64,000 nt of DNA, from the NCBI RefSeq assembly GCF_002321025.1, contig NZ_DCLL01000053.1:97153-161152 (forward strand), given 5' to 3'. This DNA is from Acinetobacter lwoffii. GTDB lineage: Bacteria; Pseudomonadota; Gammaproteobacteria; Pseudomonadales; Moraxellaceae. Under the pieces are notes generated by a model. It was not told the origin of the DNA and ran no database searches. It saw only the letters and a program-made list of their open reading frames with translations. Made by a program: the position numbers and the translations under genes. This document shows positions 8,885 through 17,950 of the stretch, in pieces. Numbering within the stretch: the first letter of the stretch is position 1; every line of letters starts with the position of its first letter.

Positions 8885-9226
8885 CTACATAGTGTAACTT
8901 TTACGTCCTTCAGATTTAAGACCTGCAACCAGACGATCTGCTTCATTTTTAAAATAAACGCCTTTTTCACCGCTTAACTGGATGCCAAAGCCTTGTGGCT
9001 TGATGCCATTCTGCTTTTGCGAGACCCAGATGACTTTACCGGTTAAAGGAATTTTCTGGGTCTGGTCAGGCAAAGTCGTCAATACAAAAACCTCTTCGCC
9101 CAGTTTGACCGGCTGCTTGGAAGGAATAAAAAGCCCACCACCCACAACATAAGGCATATAGCTGGCAAACAGTGTTTCAATGTCAGGAATATTGGCCTGA
9201 ATAATACCGCCCATACGTGGTTGCAT
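8885..9226 (-). CDS. pilZ: PilZ domain protein
   Basis: 113-residue single-domain protein next to holB, the position of pilZ in Pseudomonas and Acinetobacter, where PilZ is needed for type IV pilus assembly. The sequence has the PilZ beta-barrel pattern (LFIPSKQPVKLGEEVFVLTTLP, KVIWVSQKQNG, GFGIQLSGEKG). The N-terminal RxxxR/DxSxxG c-di-GMP-binding motif is not evident, as in the type IV pilus PilZ proteins that do not bind the nucleotide. ATG at 9224-9226, 15 bp after holB. Confidence 0.85.
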   Translation of the reverse strand: MQPRMGGIIQANIPDIETLFASYMPYVVGGGLFIPSKQPVKLGEEVFVLTTLPDQTQKIPLTGKVIWVSQKQNGIKPQGFGIQLSGEKGVYFKNEADRLVAGLKSEGRKSYTM

Positions 9227-9241
9227 GTGATTTCCCCTTAA

Positions 9242-10222
9242 TTAAAGATTCATCAGCTTGATAAACAATTCATCAATAACCAGATTGCTTTGGACATTCT
9301 GTTCAAGGAATTGTTTAGCGCGCTGAAAATCTTCATAAATTTTAAAAAGTGCTTCTAATGAATATTGTTCGGCAAGCACATTGAATTCAAGGTCAATGTT
9401 TTTCACCGTCTGATTTAGCTTGACACAAATTAAATCGGACAACAAGTATTCAAACATTTGAGCAAAGTCACCAAAATTCAGGTTTTTATTCCATTTGGTC
9501 GCAATTGCCATCGGCATATTTTTTTGCATGACCAGTTTTTGCCAGTCTTGCAGGAATTCCTGACGTAGTGGCAGCCAGGCACTTTGTGCAACCTCTAGTG
9601 CCTGTAACGGCATCTGATTGGACAGGTTCATCAATAACTGTTGTTGGCTAGCACCTGCATCTGGGAGCTGATTCTGGACATAATCGCTAAATTGTTCTGC
9701 GGAAATCCGGTCCAAAGCAAAATGCTGCAAACGACTGCGTATAGTCGCGGGCAATTTTAAATAATGATTCGCCAGTAAAATAATGACCGTATTATCACCG
9801 GGTTCTTCCAGTGTTTTGAGTAAGGCATTGGCAGAGGCAATATTCAAGGCTTCTGCCGGCTCAATCACAATCACGCGCCAGCCATCTACAGTCTGTTGCA
9901 CAAAAGGCAGCAGATCGCGAATCTTCTCGATCTTGATTTTGGCATTCTGTTTTTTATTGTCGTCATCGGTACTGATATGCACATAGTTGGGATGGGTATC
10001 TGCCTTTAACCATTGACAGCTACTGCATTCACCACATGGCCTGGCAGGCTGACGATTCAGGCATAACACCCAAGCCAGAAACTGTTGGGTAAACGCTTCT
10101 TTACCACAGCCTTTTTTTCCATAAAACAATAAACCATGTCCAAGCTTGGGAAAGCGCCCGGTCAGGGTTTCCCAAACCTGTTGCTGCCATGGATAGATAT
10201 GTGCATTGACATCAAAAGGCAT
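9242..10222 (-). CDS. holB: DNA polymerase III subunit delta'
   Basis: Clamp-loader subunit that helps open and load the beta clamp. The 326-residue AAA+ protein has a Walker A-like FYGKKGCGKEAF, a zinc module with CxxxxxxxxCGECSSC spacing, and the ANALLKTLEEPGDNTVIILL segment followed by the sensor TIRSRLQ. This is the standard HolB layout. It lies between kdsB (upstream, 14 bp) and pilZ, and is probably part of the same operon. Confidence 0.93.
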   Translation of the reverse strand: MPFDVNAHIYPWQQQVWETLTGRFPKLGHGLLFYGKKGCGKEAFTQQFLAWVLCLNRQPARPCGECSSCQWLKADTHPNYVHISTDDDNKKQNAKIKIEKIRDLLPFVQQTVDGWRVIVIEPAEALNIASANALLKTLEEPGDNTVIILLANHYLKLPATIRSRLQHFALDRISAEQFSDYVQNQLPDAGASQQQLLMNLSNQMPLQALEVAQSAWLPLRQEFLQDWQKLVMQKNMPMAIATKWNKNLNFGDFAQMFEYLLSDLICVKLNQTVKNIDLEFNVLAEQYSLEALFKIYEDFQRAKQFLEQNVQSNLVIDELFIKLMNL

Positions 10223-10236
10223 GTATTTGACTCTTC

Positions 10237-10998
10237 TTAGGCAAAATGGGAAAGATCCATCTGATTCAGGCGATCCAGATCTTCCTGAGTATCTACCCCT
10301 GGCGGCAAATTGGCTTCAGCCACCGCAATGGCAATACGGTGTCCATTTTCCAGTACCCGTAACTGTTCTAGAGATTCCAGTTTCTCCAGCACACCCATTT
10401 CCCAGGTCACATATTCTTGCAACAGTTTTACCCGATAGGCATATAGACCTAAATGACGATAGGCCTGATCATGCAGCTTCGGTTCAGCGAGTTTCGCGCC
10501 ATCACGGTCATAAGGAATGGTAGCACGGCTAAAATACAGTGCCTGCTGCTGTTTTGACATTACGACTTTTACAATGCTGTCGCGTTTGAATTCATCCAGT
10601 TGATGGATCGGCTCACATAGCGTCGACATGGAAGATTCAGGCTGATCTTCCAAGAGTTGAGCAACCTGTTTTACCAGTTGCGCTGGCAGTAAAGGTTCAT
10701 CCCCCTGTACATTGACAATGATGTCATCACTGGCCCAGCCTTTAGTTCGAGCCACTTCACTCAAGCGGTCTGTGCCTGAAGGATGATCCGCTGAGGTAAT
10801 CACCACATCAATGCCTTCAGCACGGCAAACGGCTGCAATACGCTCATCATCAGTTGCCACACACAGATCGTTAAAACCTTGCACTTTTTTGGCTTGGTCC
10901 ACTACCCGCAGAATCATGGGACGACCATGAATGTCCAGCAACGGTTTACCCGGCAGACGTGAACTGGCGAAACGTGCAGGAATAACAATGTGTTTCAT
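10237..10998 (-). CDS. kdsB: 3-deoxy-manno-octulosonate cytidylyltransferase
   Basis: Activates KDO as CMP-KDO for the lipid A inner core. The 253-residue protein shows the nucleotidyltransferase start IPARFASSRLPGKPL, the VNVQGDEPLLPA metal/nucleotide loop, and the C-terminal GVDTQEDLDRL, all KdsB hallmarks. It follows lpxK by 12 bp, so the lipid A kinase, its flippase MsbA and the KDO activator lie in one transcription unit. Confidence 0.95.
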   Translation of the reverse strand: MKHIVIPARFASSRLPGKPLLDIHGRPMILRVVDQAKKVQGFNDLCVATDDERIAAVCRAEGIDVVITSADHPSGTDRLSEVARTKGWASDDIIVNVQGDEPLLPAQLVKQVAQLLEDQPESSMSTLCEPIHQLDEFKRDSIVKVVMSKQQQALYFSRATIPYDRDGAKLAEPKLHDQAYRHLGLYAYRVKLLQEYVTWEMGVLEKLESLEQLRVLENGHRIAIAVAEANLPPGVDTQEDLDRLNQMDLSHFA

Positions 10999-11010
10999 AA
11001 TGAATGAGCC

Positions 11011-12015
11011 TTAAGAAATTTGAATACCGTATTGTTGTAACTGTTGCTGCAAGACTGTATAGCAGGCTGGCGATAGGACTGCATCGACTGGCACCACCCA
11101 GATATCCTGTTTAAAATCTGGATATTGTTTAAGTAGCGCCATAATTTTTATTGCGTCTTTTTCAGTGGTAATAATCGGATTGTTATCATCGAACTGTAAA
11201 TCTTCAATGTCATAGTCATGATGGTCTGGAAACTCATGACACTGAAATTGTTCTATGCCTAAATTTTGCAAGGTCTGATAAAACCGCTGTGGAAAGCCAA
11301 TGCCGACTACCGCATAAAAAGCCGCTTGAGGATCAAAGATTTTATTGTTGTCCTGATTAAGCAAATAAGGCTGTGATGCAGCCAGATGCATATGCAGTTC
11401 AGAGCTTGGGTTAGCCGAATGCTCAATTACGGTTCCCGTTTTCAAACGGGTCACTGGTTCACGTAGATAACCTTCTGGAAGCAGTTTCTGATTACCCAGA
11501 CCGCGATTATTATCCAGCACAATCCACTCAATCTGGCGATTCAAGGCCCAATGCTGCAGGCCATCATCACAGATAATCAGATCCAGTTCATGTTTGTGCA
11601 GCAATAACTCGATACTTTTCTGCCGGTTGGGACCAACTGCCATCGGCACACCTGTTGCCTGTACAATCAAGGCAGGCTCATCTCCGACAATCTCCGGCAA
11701 GGTATTAAAGTCGACATAGGCAGGAAATGGACCTTGGCCGCCATAGCCTCGACTGATCACGCCTACCCGAACATTTTTCTCGGTTAAATAATCCACCAGA
11801 TGAATCAACAAAGGTGTTTTACCGCTACCACCGACTGTGATGTTACCAATTACCATAACGGGAATTGGTGCACTATAACTTTTTTTAATGCCTTTTTGAT
11901 AAAGCCAGTGATTGCTGACAAACCCCAGGCGATACAACCATGACAAAGGACGCAGCACCACCAGCCACTTTGCCTGTGCATTCCAAGCATCCTGAATGAT
12001 TTGTGCCAGTGCCAT
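11011..12015 (-). CDS. lpxK: Tetraacyldisaccharide 4'-kinase
   Basis: Phosphorylates the 4' position of the lipid A disaccharide at the inner membrane. The 334-residue protein carries the unusual membrane-associated P-loop VGGSGKTPLLIHL (about 63-75), preceded by an amphipathic N-terminal helix, and the conserved ISRGYGG and DDGLQHWAL segments. It is 3 bp downstream of msbA, which flips the product pathway's lipid A core, matching the widespread msbA-lpxK pairing. Confidence 0.95.
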   Translation of the reverse strand: MALAQIIQDAWNAQAKWLVVLRPLSWLYRLGFVSNHWLYQKGIKKSYSAPIPVMVIGNITVGGSGKTPLLIHLVDYLTEKNVRVGVISRGYGGQGPFPAYVDFNTLPEIVGDEPALIVQATGVPMAVGPNRQKSIELLLHKHELDLIICDDGLQHWALNRQIEWIVLDNNRGLGNQKLLPEGYLREPVTRLKTGTVIEHSANPSSELHMHLAASQPYLLNQDNNKIFDPQAAFYAVVGIGFPQRFYQTLQNLGIEQFQCHEFPDHHDYDIEDLQFDDNNPIITTEKDAIKIMALLKQYPDFKQDIWVVPVDAVLSPACYTVLQQQLQQYGIQIS

Positions 12016-12018
12016 AAG

Positions 12019-13746
12019 TTACTGTTCCTCAAAGTTACGCTGATGCAACTGATAATAAGCACCATGTAGCGCAATCAGTTCGGCATGACTGCCCTGCTCA
12101 ACAATACGACCCTGATCCATGACAACAATACGATCCGCGTTTTCAATCGTCGATAGACGATGTGCAATTACGATGGTGGTACGGTCCTGCATGGCTTTAT
12201 CAAAGGCACGCTGAATAAAGTATTCCGACTCGTTATCCAGCGCACTGGTCGCTTCATCCAGAATCAGAATAGAGGCATTTTTCAAAATTGCTCGCGCGAT
12301 GGCGATGCGCTGACGCTGGCCACCAGACAGGTTTAAACCCTGAGCACCCAGCTGAGTATTATAACCTTGCGGTAGTGCCATAATAAAATCATGCGCATAG
12401 GCTGCCTTTGCTGCCGCGATAATATCTTCATCGGAAGCACCTTCGAGCTGACCATAAGCAATATTTTCCCGCACGGTACGATTAAACAGTACGACTTGCT
12501 GGTTCACCATAGCAATCTGGGTTCGCAAGGCGGTAATTTCAAAATCTTCAATCGGTTTCTGATCCAGCAAGATCTGCCCAGAAGTTGCATCCTGATAACG
12601 CACCAGCAGATTCACCAGAGAACTTTTTCCTGCACCAGAACGTCCTACCAGCGCTACTGTTTCACCGGCCTTGACCTGCAAATTAAAGTCATGAATAGCA
12701 CGATGGCCATCATCATAAATCAAGTTGACATCTTTAAACTCGATATCGCCTTTCAGGCTATCCGTTAAAGTCCCGGTATTTTTTTCTTCAGGCATATCCA
12801 GCAATTCAAATACCGAATGAGCCGCAGCCATACCACGTTGAATTTTTTCATTGATATCCGTCAAGGCTTTGATCGGTCTTGCCAGCATACCCGCCGCAGT
12901 AATATAAGCGACAAATTCACCCGCAGAGGTATCACCCAAGATTTGTGGGCGCAAGGCAATAAACATCACAATACTCAGTGAAATCGACATGATCAGCTGA
13001 ACCACAGGACTATTCAACTGTTGTACAGCGACCATTTTCAAGCCACGACGCAAGTTTTCCAGCGAGTTCTGTTTAAAGCGTTCCTGCTCATAACTTTGCC
13101 CTCCAAAACCCTTGACGATCAGGTTGGCATTCACCGTTTCCTGCACCACATGGTTTACATCACCCATGGTGTCTTGCACTTGCTGCGATAATTTACGCAT
13201 CCGTCTTGCAGCTTTACTGATAATAAAGCCAATGACGGGTGCAAAAATCAGGATACACATGGTCAGACGCCAGTTGGTATACAACAGGTAGCCTAATAAT
13301 GCCAGAGTGATCAAACCTTGTTGCAACAAGGTTCTTAAAGCTTCAGTTGAAGCAGCGGTTAGCTGTTCAACGTTATACATGATTTTAGCAGTAATATGCC
13401 CGCTGGTATTATCCAGATAATACTGGGACGGTGAACGCAGCAATTTTGCAAAAACTTCCTGACGGATGTTGAATACCAGATTCCGGGAAATTACCGCAGT
13501 AAAATATCCACCCATGAACAAACCCAGGCCCCGGAAGAACATGAGTATGACCACTAAAAACGGGAAAAGTGATGTGAAACTCTGGTCTTTATTTTGAATC
13601 GCCTCAATAATATATTCCAGTAATTTAGCGACAGAGACTTCCGTAGCGGCATTAATAGAAAAACCCAGCAGGACAAGCAATGCAATGCCCCAAAACGGTT
13701 TTAAATAACTTAAAAGGCGAAGATAGACCTTAAAATCGTGCTTCAC
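12019..13746 (-). CDS. msbA: Lipid A export ABC transporter MsbA
   Basis: Half-size ABC exporter (575 residues) that flips lipid A-core across the inner membrane. The N-terminal half has six hydrophobic segments; the ATPase half has Walker A GRSGAGKSSLV (about 366-376), signature LSGGQRQR, Walker B LILDEATSALD and the H-loop AHRLS. The apparent start is GTG at 13744-13746, overlapping the exbD TAG stop by one base, which implies coupling to exbBD. Confidence 0.94.
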   Translation of the reverse strand: MKHDFKVYLRLLSYLKPFWGIALLVLLGFSINAATEVSVAKLLEYIIEAIQNKDQSFTSLFPFLVVILMFFRGLGLFMGGYFTAVISRNLVFNIRQEVFAKLLRSPSQYYLDNTSGHITAKIMYNVEQLTAASTEALRTLLQQGLITLALLGYLLYTNWRLTMCILIFAPVIGFIISKAARRMRKLSQQVQDTMGDVNHVVQETVNANLIVKGFGGQSYEQERFKQNSLENLRRGLKMVAVQQLNSPVVQLIMSISLSIVMFIALRPQILGDTSAGEFVAYITAAGMLARPIKALTDINEKIQRGMAAAHSVFELLDMPEEKNTGTLTDSLKGDIEFKDVNLIYDDGHRAIHDFNLQVKAGETVALVGRSGAGKSSLVNLLVRYQDATSGQILLDQKPIEDFEITALRTQIAMVNQQVVLFNRTVRENIAYGQLEGASDEDIIAAAKAAYAHDFIMALPQGYNTQLGAQGLNLSGGQRQRIAIARAILKNASILILDEATSALDNESEYFIQRAFDKAMQDRTTIVIAHRLSTIENADRIVVMDQGRIVEQGSHAELIALHGAYYQLHQRNFEEQ

Positions 13747-14168
13747 TAATAACCTCGGGTGGGTACTTTGGTACTGATATTAATATTTACAAAGCCGAGC
13801 TGCCCGGCCACATCCATGACACGAATCACGTCCTGATGGCTGGCTTTTGCGTCAGCTGCAATGACAAACATTACATCACGGCGTTCATTAGAAATCTGTT
13901 TAATTGCAGTATTTAAATCCGCGACTTCCTTACTGGCCAAGGATTGACCATTGACTGCGTAATGACCATTGGCATCCACAATCACTTCAACTTTCTGATC
14001 ATAGCTTTTAGGCGGTACACCTTGCGCATCCGGCAAGGTCAGATTCATTCGGCTCATTTGGCTAAATGTCGTCGACAAAAGTAAAAAGACCAGAATAAAC
14101 AGCAGACAATCAATCATCGGTGTCAGATTAATATGTACATCTTCCACCTGGTTGCGTTTGAATTTCAT
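13746..14168 (-). CDS. ExbD/TolR family biopolymer transporter
   Basis: About 140 residues: short cytoplasmic basic N-terminus, one transmembrane helix containing the proton-pathway Asp (INLTPMIDCLLFILVFLLL), then a periplasmic domain. ExbD/TolR partners with ExbB/TolQ to convert proton-motive force into mechanical work. Two adjacent ATGs occur; the second (14166-14168) has better spacing from the strong AGGAGG. No TonB or TolA gene is adjacent. As in Pseudomonas, this exbBD pair precedes the lpxK/kdsB cluster, and its true client is uncertain. Confidence 0.88.
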   Translation of the reverse strand: MKFKRNQVEDVHINLTPMIDCLLFILVFLLLSTTFSQMSRMNLTLPDAQGVPPKSYDQKVEVIVDANGHYAVNGQSLASKEVADLNTAIKQISNERRDVMFVIAADAKASHQDVIRVMDVAGQLGFVNINISTKVPTRGY

Positions 14169-14178
14169 CATCCGCCTC

Positions 14179-14817
14179 CTAGCTGGCTTTTTGCATGTCT
14201 TGATCTATGTCTGCATGATTACGATAAAAAAGATCCGCATGAAACAAAGTCGCTTGCTGTTCAAGTTCAGCCACATATTCCTGAACCAGACGCTGAAAAT
14301 AACGGTGCGCAAACAGTGCAGGAATTGCAATCAACATACCGGCTGCCGTGGTAATTAAAGCCTTGGAAATACCCGGCATCATCAATACCGGATCACTTCC
14401 AGTTCCCACATCGATCATCAGGAAAGACTCAATAATCCCAAGTACAGTCCCCAATAAACCGAGTAAGGGTGCAACTGCACTCAAAGTTCCCAGAAAATTA
14501 ATATTTTTTTCCAGATAACCGATTTCCTGTGATGCCACCACTTCCATTTGCGCGCGAGCATACTGCTCACCCTGCTGTTTAGTCGCATAACCTGCGGTAA
14601 ATACCCGACCCAAAGTGCTTTGCTTTAAGGCCGCACTTTGATTCATTTTTTGCATGACTTGTGCAGCATTTTGCGACGAACCCATTAACAGAGTCAACGG
14701 AAGTACTACGTTCTTTTTCAGGCGGATCAGGCGCTCGATCGAAATCGCCAGCATAAAGATAGAACACAAGACCAGGGGCAGCATGAGCCAACCACCTGCT
14801 TTAACCAATTCCCACAT
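14179..14817 (-). CDS. ExbB/TolQ/MotA proton-channel family protein
   Basis: A 212-residue inner-membrane protein with three hydrophobic segments: one near the N-terminus (LPLVLCSIFMLAISI) and a pair around 105-165 (LGLLGTVLGIIESF and ALITTAAGMLIAIPAL), the latter carrying the conserved TAAGM/AIPA motif of the family. It is the motor partner of the ExbD-like protein encoded 10 bp downstream. Function with TonB versus a lipopolysaccharide-related role is not resolved by sequence. Confidence 0.88.
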   Translation of the reverse strand: MWELVKAGGWLMLPLVLCSIFMLAISIERLIRLKKNVVLPLTLLMGSSQNAAQVMQKMNQSAALKQSTLGRVFTAGYATKQQGEQYARAQMEVVASQEIGYLEKNINFLGTLSAVAPLLGLLGTVLGIIESFLMIDVGTGSDPVLMMPGISKALITTAAGMLIAIPALFAHRYFQRLVQEYVAELEQQATLFHADLFYRNHADIDQDMQKAS

Positions 14818-14850
14818 CTAATTTATTCCCCAATAAAAAAAATATATAAA

Positions 14851-15738
14851 TTATTCATCTTCTAAAATAGAAAGAATGCCATCAAGTTCTTCTAAAGAGT
14901 GATAGCTAATAACCAGTTTCCCTTTACCTTGCTTGTTATAGTCAATTTTAACATCTGCACTGAAACGCTCTGAAAGGCGCTGGGTCAATTGCTGAATATC
15001 TGGTGCTACCGCTTCTTTTACTTTTTCTTGTTTAGGTGTATTGAAATCACGGACTAACTGCTCGGTTTGACGCACAGACAGACTTTTTTCAATTACGATA
15101 TCTGCAACTTTGAGCTGATCTTTAGCTTTTAAGGTTAAGATCGCACGTGCATGCCCCATATCCAGCAAACCTTGTTGCATAAAGTCTTTCACTTCTTCAG
15201 CCAAGCTGAGCAAACGAAGCAGGTTACTCACTGTCGTACGCGCTTTACCAACGGTATCTGCAATCTCCTGATGGCTTAAGCCAAATTCTTCATGGAAACG
15301 TTGCAGAGCCATCGCCTGATCAATCGGATTCAGATCCTGACGCTGGATGTTTTCAATCAAGGCCAGTGCAATCGCAACCTGATCATTCAGATCACGTACA
15401 ATCGCAGGAACCTCGGTCAAACCCGCCAGCTGTGCAGCACGCCATCGACGTTCACCCGCAATAATCTCGTATGGATAGCGTTCATCGTCAACCGGACGGA
15501 TCACGATGGGCTGCATGATGCCATGCTTTTCAATCGATGCCGCCAGTTCCTGCAAATCCTGCTCGTTAATATAACGGCGTGGCTGATATTCACCACGCTT
15601 GAGCAAATTCACATCAATCTGTTTCAACTGACCATGATCAAGACCTTGGGCTTCGAGTTGTAATTTTTCTTTTTGAATTGAGCCTAGCAAGGCATCCAAG
15701 CCACGACCTTTGGCGAGTCCACGTTTCTTGACGGTCAT
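14851..15738 (-). CDS. parB: Chromosome partitioning protein ParB
   Basis: CTP-dependent DNA clamp that binds parS and nucleates the partition complex. The 295-residue protein has the conserved N-terminal GLGRGLDALL-like lead (AKGRGLDALLG), the CTP-binding GERRWRAAQLAG, the ENIQRQDLNPIDQA element, a helix-turn-helix (LSHQEIADTVGKARTTVSN) and a C-terminal dimerisation region. Its start overlaps the parA stop by four bases. No parS-like palindrome was identified by eye nearby. Confidence 0.96.
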   Translation of the reverse strand: MTVKKRGLAKGRGLDALLGSIQKEKLQLEAQGLDHGQLKQIDVNLLKRGEYQPRRYINEQDLQELAASIEKHGIMQPIVIRPVDDERYPYEIIAGERRWRAAQLAGLTEVPAIVRDLNDQVAIALALIENIQRQDLNPIDQAMALQRFHEEFGLSHQEIADTVGKARTTVSNLLRLLSLAEEVKDFMQQGLLDMGHARAILTLKAKDQLKVADIVIEKSLSVRQTEQLVRDFNTPKQEKVKEAVAPDIQQLTQRLSERFSADVKIDYNKQGKGKLVISYHSLEELDGILSILEDE

Positions 15739-16517
15739 GCTTTACTTCCTTTTTTCACTTTGCTTTTCTTTAATACTTCAGCTGCCAGATTTAAGTAAGC
15801 AACTGCACCCTTTGAGCTTTTTTCAAAATAAATCACCGGCAAACCGTGTGCTGGTGCTTCAGCCAGACGGATATTCCGTGGAATCACGGTTTCATACAGT
15901 TTTTTACCAAAATATTGTTTTAATTCTTCAGAGACATCACGAGTCAAGGCATTGCGTGCATCGTACATGGTGCGTAATACACCCACAATTTGCAGGTCCG
16001 GATTCAAGGCTTGCTGAATCCGATCGATGGTTTGGGTTAAATCCGCCAGACCTTCCAGTGCATAATATTCACACTGCATTGGAATCAGCACACCATCCAC
16101 GGCTGCCAAAGCATTGACAGTAATCAGGCTAAGACTCGGTGCACAATCGACAATGATATAGTCGAATGAAGCTTCAATTTCCTGCAATGCATCCCGTAAA
16201 ATGAACTCGCGCCCTTCCTGCTCTGCAATCGCCAACTCAACCCCAGCCAGATCACGGTTTGCCCCAAGTACCTTGTAACCGACTTCCGCCTTAGATATCG
16301 CCGTTTCAATCGGCACTTCACCCAGCAACACATCGGTAACCGAATACAGCAGGTCATTCTTCTGCATGCCAGACCCCATGGTCGCATTACCTTGCGAATC
16401 CATATCGACCAGCAAAACACGTTTTTTTAACACAGCTAAAGATGCCGCCAAATTTACTGCGGTTGTGGTTTTACCTACACCACCTTTTTGGTTTGCAATC
16501 GCAATAATTTGTGCCAT
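15735..16517 (-). CDS. parA: Chromosome partitioning ATPase ParA
   Basis: MinD/ParA-type ATPase (260 residues) that moves ParB complexes along the nucleoid. The deviant Walker A is KGGVGKTTTAVNLAA (about 11-25), followed by LLVDMDSQGNAT (A' motif) and DYIIVDCAPSLS (Walker B). It lies 25 bp after rsmG and is coupled to parB by a 4-bp overlap, the classic rsmG(gidB)-parA-parB order near bacterial origins. Confidence 0.96.
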   Translation of the reverse strand: MAQIIAIANQKGGVGKTTTAVNLAASLAVLKKRVLLVDMDSQGNATMGSGMQKNDLLYSVTDVLLGEVPIETAISKAEVGYKVLGANRDLAGVELAIAEQEGREFILRDALQEIEASFDYIIVDCAPSLSLITVNALAAVDGVLIPMQCEYYALEGLADLTQTIDRIQQALNPDLQIVGVLRTMYDARNALTRDVSEELKQYFGKKLYETVIPRNIRLAEAPAHGLPVIYFEKSSKGAVAYLNLAAEVLKKSKVKKGSKA

Positions 16518-16542
16518 GTTGCCCCCAATCCCTTTAAAAATC

Positions 16543-17175
16543 TTAAATACGTTTTAATAGAAGTAAATGACGCTGTTCGTCTAAGCGCGGAACTTTAAGT
16601 TCAATAATCTCACAACTAAATTCATTTTTTAAAGTAGCAACTTCATCTTCAGGAATTAAGCCTTTCATTGAGGCAATAATCGTTTGTTCGTGCATATATG
16701 GCTTAGAAGCATCGACAAAGTCTGTTAATGATGCAAAGGCACGACTGGTAATCACATCAAATTGACCCAGCTCATTGATGCTGTCTTCGTTTTCTACACG
16801 CGTTTGCACGGCAATAACATTTTTAAGTTTTAAGTCAGCAATAAACTGCTTGAGGAAACGAATTTTTTTACCGTTAGAATCCAGTAATACACATTCACGC
16901 TCAGGCTGACATAAAGCAATGATCATGCCCGGCATACCGCCACCTGTACCGATATCCAGCAGTCTGCCTACAGGCAAGTCCTTTAAAATACTTAAACTGT
17001 CGAGCAGATGCTTGACCAGCATTTCTTTAGGATCACGGATTGCAGTCAAATTGTATGCTTTGTTCCACAACACCAAAGCATCCTGATACTTGAGTAATAA
17101 ATTTAAAGCTTCATCAGATAGCTCTAAACCCAAAGCCTGGCTACCCTGCTTTAGTTCTTGAAAAAACATGTGCAT
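16543..17175 (-). CDS. rsmG: 16S rRNA (guanine527-N7)-methyltransferase
   Basis: Methylates G527 of 16S rRNA. The ~210-residue protein has the SAM-binding LLDIGTGGGMPGMIIAL, the upstream KYQDALVLWNKAYNLTAIRDP signature, and DVITSRAFASL. The ATG at 17173-17175 (MHMFFQELKQG) agrees with relatives; a TTG two codons earlier is unlikely. It is the first gene of the rsmG-parA-parB unit. Confidence 0.95.
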   Translation of the reverse strand: MHMFFQELKQGSQALGLELSDEALNLLLKYQDALVLWNKAYNLTAIRDPKEMLVKHLLDSLSILKDLPVGRLLDIGTGGGMPGMIIALCQPERECVLLDSNGKKIRFLKQFIADLKLKNVIAVQTRVENEDSINELGQFDVITSRAFASLTDFVDASKPYMHEQTIIASMKGLIPEDEVATLKNEFSCEIIELKVPRLDEQRHLLLLKRI

Positions 17176-17260
17176 AAACAATCTACGCTCGAAAAAGTTA
17201 GGTGGAAGTATACCGTTTTCTCTATATTGGCACAGTAGGCAGTGCTTAGCGAATATTCAC

Positions 17261-17950
17261 TTAAGCAAACTTCCCTTCATGGATCGCTGTATCCAGTGCC
17301 GTTAAACGCTCCGGGGTTCCCACATCAACCCAAATGCCTACCAATTTAGAAGCGGCAACCTGCTGATTCTGCATTGCCGCTTTTAGCAATGGCGCTAAAG
17401 GACGCTTGCCAGTCTCTAAGCCTTGGAACATCTTTGGATCAAGCACGGATACACCACTAAAAGTCAGGTTTTCACCTTCGACTTGCTGATCAAAGGTATA
17501 AGCTTTACCTTCTGCAAGCGTAAAATCACCTTCAGGATGTTGTTCAGGGTTCTGCACAAGTACGAGATGCACCAAATTATCCTTTAGATCAATATCCAGT
17601 AAAGGAGCAAAATCCATCGTGGTCCAGACATCACCATTTAACAGAATAAAAGGTTCATCACCGAGTAGCGGCAAGGCATTAATGATTCCTCCAGCGGTTT
17701 CCAGACCTTCACCCTCATGTGACCAAAGGATGTTGATGCCAAATCGTGAACCATCGCCCAAAGCTTCTGCGAGTTTTTCACCGAGCCAAGCCGTATTGAT
17801 GACAATTTCAGTAACACCGATCGCAGCCAGTTTCTCTATATGCCAGACAATTAAGGGCTTGCCCCCAACTTCCAGCAAAGGCTTTGGCTTATGCAGCGTT
17901 AGCGGCCGCATACGATTACCGAGTCCTGCGGCCAAAATCATCGCTTTCAT
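17261..17950 (-). CDS. murU: N-acetylmuramate alpha-1-phosphate uridylyltransferase
   Basis: Converts MurNAc-1-phosphate plus UTP to UDP-MurNAc in the fosfomycin-bypassing recycling route. The 229-residue nucleotidyltransferase begins AMILAAGLGNRMRPLTLHKPKPLLEVGGKPL-like, with the nucleotide-binding G-rich loop, and has LLNGDVWTT (metal Asp) and IWVDVGTPERL near the end. It abuts amgK with zero gap (TGA directly followed by ATG), so kinase and uridylyltransferase are cotranslated, as known for Pseudomonas AmgK/MurU. Confidence 0.93.
   Translation of the reverse strand: MKAMILAAGLGNRMRPLTLHKPKPLLEVGGKPLIVWHIEKLAAIGVTEIVINTAWLGEKLAEALGDGSRFGINILWSHEGEGLETAGGIINALPLLGDEPFILLNGDVWTTMDFAPLLDIDLKDNLVHLVLVQNPEQHPEGDFTLAEGKAYTFDQQVEGENLTFSGVSVLDPKMFQGLETGKRPLAPLLKAAMQNQQVAASKLVGIWVDVGTPERLTALDTAIHEGKFA

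Noticed and set aside
13746..14817. ExbB-ExbD as a dedicated iron-siderophore TonB system
   Set aside because: No tonB or receptor gene is adjacent, and this position before msbA/lpxK/kdsB resembles the known Pseudomonas arrangement.
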